Positions 5,478 through 9,389 of a stretch of 9,389 bases of DNA are shown in pieces. Positions within the stretch are counted from its first letter, which is position 1. Each line of letters opens with the position of its first letter. Source of the DNA: Anaerolineae bacterium (lineage in GTDB: Bacteria > Chloroflexota > Anaerolineae > Aggregatilineales > Aggregatilineaceae); NCBI GenBank assembly GCA_016929355.1, contig JAFGJA010000198.1, positions 1 to 9,389 of the forward strand, in the 5' to 3' direction. The translations under genes were made by a program, and so were the position numbers. The notes under the pieces were generated by a model. That model worked only from the letters and a program-made list of their open reading frames with translations. It had not been told where the DNA came from and did no database searches.

Positions 5478-6680
5478 CTAGTAATTTAGCAGTTCGGCGG
5501 TATCCCCAAACGCGGCTGAAGCATCCGGCGGCTGCAGCGGCGCATCGCTGCCGCCATCAGCTTCCGCTTCTTTCTGCCATGCCGCTAATTCAATCGTCAA
5601 CCGTTCAAAGAAGCTGTTTGGCGGTAAGGCCCCTTCACCATATTGCAAGTCCACTACGCGGACGCGGACGCGCAAAGTTTGTGTTTCCAGCCAGGTTGTG
5701 CCATTTGGCGTGACCATCACCGCTTCGCCCTTCGGCGCTAATTTGGTGCGCAGCGCTTGATCGTTGAAAGCGTGTTCGCTCATCAGCACCTTTGTCACCG
5801 TGCGAATGTCGTTTTTATCGAACAGCCACGCTTCAATCGCCGTTACTTTCTTGGGATCGCCCACGCCGATTGTCTCTGAGATACCAGACCCATATTCGCC
5901 CAAAAATTCACCGGAGTCCTCGCGGCGCGCCGTTTCAATACTGAACGAGTCATCATAAAGATCATCGCCCAAAATGTACGTTGACATATGCTGGGTGACA
6001 GGTGGCCTTTCGCCCTCGGCGGCAAAATCGGTTTTTTGCTCGGCGACACGCTTCTTCTCGGCCATCGTCGCCGCCAGAATCTCGGCTCCCGACGCCCCAC
6101 CCGAAGCCACCGACACTGTCGAAATGGGTTTCTTTTTACGCCAGGGACCAATCGGAATCGTGATGTAAAAGGTCAATACCAGCGCCAGAATAATCCCGAC
6201 AAGCAAATAACCAATAATACACCCAATCGGCCCCATCACGACATTGTTAACAAACCCGGCGTTCAGATCATCGGCTTTGCTCTTGGCTTGCGACTCGACA
6301 CCCTGCGCCACAGGCAACAAGGCTTGCAGTTGACTCGCCAAAGGTTCTACCCCCTGATTGTCAGCAATCAAGTCTTCGATCATCTTGGCTTTAACACCGC
6401 CGTCAACGATCTGCCGCTCGGCTTCAGCCTTCGCCTCAGCCGTATTACCCGATGCGGCGTACATTTGCGCCGTCATTTTGATCCACTGGTCTTTATACCC
6501 ACTATTCAAATGGACCGGCTCCGCCGTATCTTGAAACGTCACCGGTGCAAACTGGTAGGCCCAAACTAACCCCAAGATCAAACCCAGCAAGATCAACAAC
6601 AATCGGGTAAGTGATGGGGCAAGCGAACTAAGAGCGGCCTTACCAATAATGTTAAATTGCCCTACTAGGCGCTTGATCAT
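5478..6680 (-). CDS. Conserved-looking membrane protein of unknown function, two TM segments
   Basis: 400 residues. I do not recognise a named family. TM1 is at about 25-45 (LTRLLLILLGLILGLVWAY) after a basic N-terminus. An extracytoplasmic helical stretch of about 105 residues follows (60-142), rich in Ala, Gln and acidic residues and coiled-coil-like. TM2 is at about 150-177, followed by IGPWRKKK, so both ends are cytoplasmic by the positive-inside rule. A flexible linker (185-255) leads to a compact soluble domain (about 257-350) with GEFLGEYGSGISE, AIEAWLFDKNDIRTVTKVLMSE and ETQTLRVRVRVVDLQYGEG, which looks like the conserved core; an acidic Pro-rich tail ends the protein. ATG 6680 has AAAGG nine bases upstream, and a promoter lies at 6746-6774, so it is probably monocistronic. 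Its N-terminal organisation recalls scaffold or polymerising membrane proteins, but that is speculation. It stands between the LON gene and the sugar importer with no clear functional link. Confidence 0.8.
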   Translation of the reverse strand: MIKRLVGQFNIIGKAALSSLAPSLTRLLLILLGLILGLVWAYQFAPVTFQDTAEPVHLNSGYKDQWIKMTAQMYAASGNTAEAKAEAERQIVDGGVKAKMIEDLIADNQGVEPLASQLQALLPVAQGVESQAKSKADDLNAGFVNNVVMGPIGCIIGYLLVGIILALVLTFYITIPIGPWRKKKPISTVSVASGGASGAEILAATMAEKKRVAEQKTDFAAEGERPPVTQHMSTYILGDDLYDDSFSIETARREDSGEFLGEYGSGISETIGVGDPKKVTAIEAWLFDKNDIRTVTKVLMSEHAFNDQALRTKLAPKGEAVMVTPNGTTWLETQTLRVRVRVVDLQYGEGALPPNSFFERLTIELAAWQKEAEADGGSDAPLQPPDASAAFGDTAELLNY

Positions 6681-6745
6681 GAGGTCTAGCCTTTCCCTTG
6701 CAAGCTGCTACAACTCTAGCAAAAAACAATATCTCACTGTGAAGC

Positions 6746-6774
6746 ATTTTACATGAACAACACACGCAAGACAA
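6746..6774 (-). promoter_or_regulatory. Sigma70-type promoter of the two-TM protein gene
   Basis: On the - strand TTGTCT (6774-6769, 4 of 6) is followed after exactly 17 bases by TAAAAT (6751-6746, 5 of 6). The predicted start near 6739 leaves a leader of about 60 bases before the ATG at 6680. It lies just after the terminator of the sugar-permease operon, which fits a new transcription unit starting there. Confidence 0.5.
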
Positions 6775-6789
6775 ATCAAATCCTGTGTC

Positions 6790-6827
6790 AAAAAAAACAC
6801 GAGTACACAAACTTGCACTCGTGTTTT
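6790..6827 (-). terminator. Intrinsic terminator of the sugar ABC transporter operon
   Basis: In the leftward transcript AAAACACGAGT (from 6827 to 6817) pairs perfectly with ACTCGTGTTTT (6804-6794), an 11-bp stem with a 12-base loop. The stem runs into eight T (6797-6790). It begins 26 bases after the stop of the AglG-like permease gene, the expected place for Rho-independent termination. Confidence 0.85.
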
Positions 6828-6853
6828 ATCTGTGAAGAACCAATTAAACGTGC

Positions 6854-7996
6854 TTAACCTTTCACAGAACCCGCCATCAAACCTCGCACAAAGTAACGTT
6901 GGAGCGCGAAGAAGACCACCAATGGCATCGCAATTGACACGAAAGCGGCGGAGGTCATGATCTCCCAGTTATCGCCGCGCGATCCTGATAGCTCGCGCAA
7001 GGCCACCGTCAACACGGTTTTATCCGGGTGTTTGCCCAGGAAGACCAGCGCCACCAGCATATCATTCCAAACCCAGAGGAATTGGAAGATAGCGAACGAC
7101 GCCAGCGCGGGGACCGACAACGGCACGATCAACCGGATGAAGATCGAGAAGTGCGATGCACCATCGATCTTGGCGGACTCGATGATTTCGCGCGGCATCG
7201 TCCCGATATAGTTCCGCAGCAGGAAGATCGCTAACGGCAGACCAAACCCGGTATGCGCCAACCAAATGCCGGGATAAGTGCCCACCAAACCCAGATCGTT
7301 GTAGATACGCAGCAACGGAATCAGCGACATCTGCAAGGGCACGACCAACAACCCCACAACGATAATAAAAATCGCCTTACGTCCCGGAAAATTCATCCAC
7401 GAAAACGCATACGCGGCAAACGCCGCAATCGCTACCGGAAAAATGGTTGAGGGGATAGTCACGGTCAAAGAATTGATGAACGCATCACCCATATCCGCAT
7501 CATCCAACACTTCGCGGTAATTGTCCAGCGTGAAACGCGGATCGAATTCGGCCCGGTAGAAAAAGCGCTCACCGCGATCAATCTCAAAGGGAGTTGACGA
7601 AGTATATTCGTAGTTGCCCTCTTTATCCAGCGTAAAAGTCGTGCCATCTTCGAGTTCAACCACGTCACCGACTTTGTGATCCGTCAGTTCGCCCCCCAGG
7701 AAACCATCACCAAACGCACTGATGCGCGCCGACTTACCTGTATCTTCAAATACATTACCCTGGATCACATACTGGTCGCCCGCTTGCACCTGATCCTCGG
7801 CGCCCCCGGTACGTGCTCGATCATTCTCTTCACGAGTAGAAAGCGCCGTCCACCAACCCGTTGTAGCCAGTGAGTCTTTATCGCGCAGTGAACTGATAAA
7901 CAGGCCAAACGTCGGCAGTGTCCACAACACGACCAGCGCGGCTAACGTAAAGCGAACCGAAAACCATCCCAACCAACGAGAAATCATGTCGCTCAC
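6854..7996 (-). CDS. aglG: CUT1 sugar ABC transporter permease, AglG/MalG-like
   Basis: One of two membrane subunits of a carbohydrate importer, 380 residues. TM1 is at about 16-36. An unusually long extracytoplasmic segment (about 40-165) follows, then five TM segments. The cytoplasmic EAA coupling loop is ESAKIDGAS at 273-281, with the distal hydrophobic part FIRLIVPLSVP that docks on the ATPase. The C-terminus (LQRYFVRGLMAGSVKG) is the typical MalG-family ending. Length and the large beta-rich insertion match the AglG proteins of alpha-glucoside transporters as I remember them (about 380 residues) rather than MalG (about 296). The start is GTG 7996, with AGGAG about eight bases upstream; it overlaps the preceding permease stop as GTGA, indicating translational coupling. 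The operon ends here with the terminator at 6790-6827. The matching ATPase is not in the window; many CUT1 systems in such genomes share one encoded elsewhere. Confidence 0.9.
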   Translation of the reverse strand: MSDMISRWLGWFSVRFTLAALVVLWTLPTFGLFISSLRDKDSLATTGWWTALSTREENDRARTGGAEDQVQAGDQYVIQGNVFEDTGKSARISAFGDGFLGGELTDHKVGDVVELEDGTTFTLDKEGNYEYTSSTPFEIDRGERFFYRAEFDPRFTLDNYREVLDDADMGDAFINSLTVTIPSTIFPVAIAAFAAYAFSWMNFPGRKAIFIIVVGLLVVPLQMSLIPLLRIYNDLGLVGTYPGIWLAHTGFGLPLAIFLLRNYIGTMPREIIESAKIDGASHFSIFIRLIVPLSVPALASFAIFQFLWVWNDMLVALVFLGKHPDKTVLTVALRELSGSRGDNWEIMTSAAFVSIAMPLVVFFALQRYFVRGLMAGSVKG

Positions 7997-9000
7997 CGCA
8001 CACTCTCCTCTCGTAAGAATTCTCGAATATTCCAGTACAAAATGGGCGTAATCGCCAGCATGATAGTCACGGCGATCATACTCCCGCGCCCATAGTCAAA
8101 ATTACGGAACATCCAGCGATACATATAATTACCCAGGACTTCGGTCTTAAACTGACCATCCGTCATGGTGTACACAATATCGAACACTTTCAGCACAACC
8201 ATGATAATCGTGGTCATGACTACCGTGATCGTGCCCATAATTTGCGGGATCATCACCTGGAAAAATACCTGAATCTCGTTCGCGCCATCAATACGCGCTG
8301 CTTCAAGAATTTCGCCAGGGATATTCTTGAGCGCTGCCGACAGCAGCACCATCGCAAAGCCAGTCTGAATCCAGATCAGAATAATCATTAACATGAGGTT
8401 ATTGAGCGGGGGTTCAGTATACCAGGTCTGGGCTTCACCGCCTAACCCCACCACAACCGCGTTCAGAATACCAATCTGGTCTTGCTCGGTGGCGCGGAAG
8501 GCGTAAACAAACTTCCAAATAATGGACGCACCCACAAAAGAAATCGCCATTGGCATAAAAATAAAGGACTTGGCAGCGCTTTCCCAGCGTACTCGATCCG
8601 ATAACACCGCGATCAGCAAACCAAACACGGTACTGACCAGGGGCACAATTGCCAGCCAGGCCACGTTATTTTGCAGCGACAGTACGAAGCCATCATCTTT
8701 GAACGCCCAGACATAATTATCCAGCCCAACAAAATTATTCGAACGATCGTCAAAGAAACTGAGATAGGTGGTCCGCAGCGCAGGATAAACCAGAAAAACA
8801 CCCAGCAGAAAAACCGCCGGGGCAATAAACAACCAGGGGCGAATTTGTTCACGACTGTTTTCTCTGGAGATAATCTTGCCCTCTTCATCTGGATAATCCG
8901 GCACCAGTTTATCCAAACTAATATTTGTGCCGAAAAAATACACCAGAAGACCACCTACGCCTAAAACAATTGCAACTAAGGCGCTACCAATCTGATCCAT
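7993..9000 (-). CDS. aglF: CUT1 sugar ABC transporter permease, AglF/MalF-like
   Basis: The partner membrane subunit, 335 residues. An N-terminal TM (about 5-24) is followed by a charged segment (28-54), then PWLFIAPAVFLLGVFLVYPALRTTYLSF (TM2, conserved in MalF-type permeases) and five further TM segments. The EAA loop is GEILEAARIDGANEIQVFFQ (229-248), with Glu233-Ala-Ala and Gly239. Length and the extra first TM agree with AglF of alpha-glucoside importers. ATG 9000 is chosen because GGGAGGG lies seven bases before it; an in-frame ATG at 9084 falls inside the intergenic hairpin and has no such site. It lies between the binding-protein gene (145 bases upstream) and the AglG-like gene, with which it overlaps by four bases. 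Substrate assignment to alpha-glucosides rests on family resemblance and could equally be another oligosaccharide. Confidence 0.9.
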   Translation of the reverse strand: MDQIGSALVAIVLGVGGLLVYFFGTNISLDKLVPDYPDEEGKIISRENSREQIRPWLFIAPAVFLLGVFLVYPALRTTYLSFFDDRSNNFVGLDNYVWAFKDDGFVLSLQNNVAWLAIVPLVSTVFGLLIAVLSDRVRWESAAKSFIFMPMAISFVGASIIWKFVYAFRATEQDQIGILNAVVVGLGGEAQTWYTEPPLNNLMLMIILIWIQTGFAMVLLSAALKNIPGEILEAARIDGANEIQVFFQVMIPQIMGTITVVMTTIIMVVLKVFDIVYTMTDGQFKTEVLGNYMYRWMFRNFDYGRGSMIAVTIMLAITPILYWNIREFLREESVR

Positions 9001-9068
9001 AAGGTTGCCCTCCCAAAAACTGCTCTTATTCAAAATTGTTTTTTTTGCAGCAGGCCACAAGGGATACA

Positions 9069-9098
9069 ACAACGGGGCAACCACTATTGCCCCGTTGT
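9069..9098 (-). promoter_or_regulatory. Intercistronic stem-loop between binding-protein and permease genes
   Basis: ACAACGGGGCAA (9069-9080) pairs perfectly with TTGCCCCGTTGT (9087-9098), a 12-bp stem with loop CCACTA. It lies in the 144-base gap between the binding-protein stop and the AglF-like start. No T tract follows on the - strand. Similar hairpins after binding-protein genes elsewhere (for example malE-malF) stabilise the upstream mRNA or cause partial termination, so the binding protein is made in excess; that role here is inferred. Confidence 0.55.
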
Positions 9099-9144
9099 AG
9101 ATTTTGCATAGGACTAACCGCAGTCAGTCATTTATGCGACTGCC

Positions 9145-9389
9145 TTATTTGATGTCATCCCAGGCCGCTTGCACGGCTGCGGTCACATCGTCAACTGATG
9201 CACCATTCGAGTAGTCCACCATCGCGGTCCAGAACGCGCCTGCGCCAATCGCGCCGGGCATCAGGTCCGAACCGTCGAAACGGAAGACATCAGCACCAAC
9301 CAGAATTTCACCCTGCTTACGTTGGGTATCGGTCTGGTAGGCTTCCAGATTCATGCCCTTGTGCGCACCGAGGAAACCGGCCTGTGACG
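9145..9389 (-). CDS. aglE: Extracellular sugar-binding protein (AglE/MalE-like), C-terminal fragment, start outside window
   Basis: The frame is open from the right edge to TAA at 9147-9145, giving the last 80 or so residues of a solute-binding protein that begins beyond the window. The ATG at 9354 is internal. The sequence AHKGMNLEAYQTDTQRKQGE, then ADVFRFDGSDLMPGAIGAGAFWTAMVDY and the terminal VDDVTAAVQAAWDDIK, are close to the C-termini of family 1 binding proteins of alpha-glucoside importers, where the RFDxSDLMPGAxGxGxFW motif is characteristic. The full protein would be a secreted lipoprotein or exported protein delivering sugar to the two permeases encoded downstream. Family assignment is good despite the short fragment; ligand identity is inferred. 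Confidence 0.85.
   Translation of the reverse strand, partial: SQAGFLGAHKGMNLEAYQTDTQRKQGEILVGADVFRFDGSDLMPGAIGAGAFWTAMVDYSNGASVDDVTAAVQAAWDDIK

Noticed and set aside
5988..6569. 193-codon + strand frame antisense to the two-TM protein
   Set aside because: It has no ribosome-binding site and biased His/Arg/Asn composition; the - strand frame has TM segments, a promoter and a start site.
9120..9143. GCAGTC / GACTGC inverted repeat just after the binding-protein stop
   Set aside because: Only six base pairs with a 12-base loop; likely chance beside the much stronger hairpin at 9069-9098.
1..9389. CRISPR arrays, insertion sequences, phage or defence genes
   Set aside because: No spaced repeats, transposase, integrase or nuclease motifs were seen on either strand.

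Overview
The window looks like ordinary chromosome from a bacterium of moderate GC content. I lean towards Chloroflexota (Anaerolineae-like). The reasons are an alpha-glucoside-type ABC importer, a stand-alone LON-domain protein, a P1-family peptidase, and a membrane protein whose C-terminal part resembles lineage-restricted proteins I associate with that group. This assignment is inference from general familiarity; no marker gene in the window proves it.

Left part (1-1114): the C-terminal part of a P1/DmpA-type (S58) peptidase enters from the left edge on the + strand. It is followed by a palindromic intergenic repeat and then a selenocysteine tRNA gene (selC, anticodon TCA) with its own well-formed sigma70-type promoter. 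A possible 40-codon small ORF with a Shine-Dalgarno-like site and a CxxC motif lies just downstream. A G8/C8 inverted repeat sits at the convergent boundary. The tRNA-Sec implies that the organism translates UGA as selenocysteine somewhere in its genome; no selenoprotein is visible here.

Centre (1115-5269): a two-gene operon on the - strand encodes an MacB/LolD-type ABC system, made of an ATPase (3588-4322) and a large double-FtsX permease (1115-3577). Divergent from it, on the + strand, is a stand-alone LON substrate-binding domain protein (4607-5269). The divergent spacer holds a strong promoter for the ABC operon (TTGCCT, 17 bp, TATAAT). A perfect 13-bp palindrome lies at the predicted transcription start, a half-site repeat 19 bp away, and a second palindrome in the leader. 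This is the arrangement expected of a repressor-controlled export operon.

Right part (5270-9389): two stem-loops separate the LON gene from a convergent 400-residue two-TM protein of unknown function, which has its own promoter. Beyond it, an operon on the - strand enters from the right edge: the 3' end of a sugar-binding protein gene (AglE-like), then AglF-like and AglG-like permeases overlapping by GTGA, closed by a textbook intrinsic terminator at 6790-6827. A strong hairpin lies between the binding-protein gene and the first permease gene. The three proteins would form a CUT1 importer for alpha-glucosides or related oligosaccharides; its ATPase is not in the window.

I see no mobile element, CRISPR array, phage gene or defence system. 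The points of interest are the selC locus, the operator-like architecture of the ABC operon, the unknown 400-residue protein, and several intergenic palindromes.
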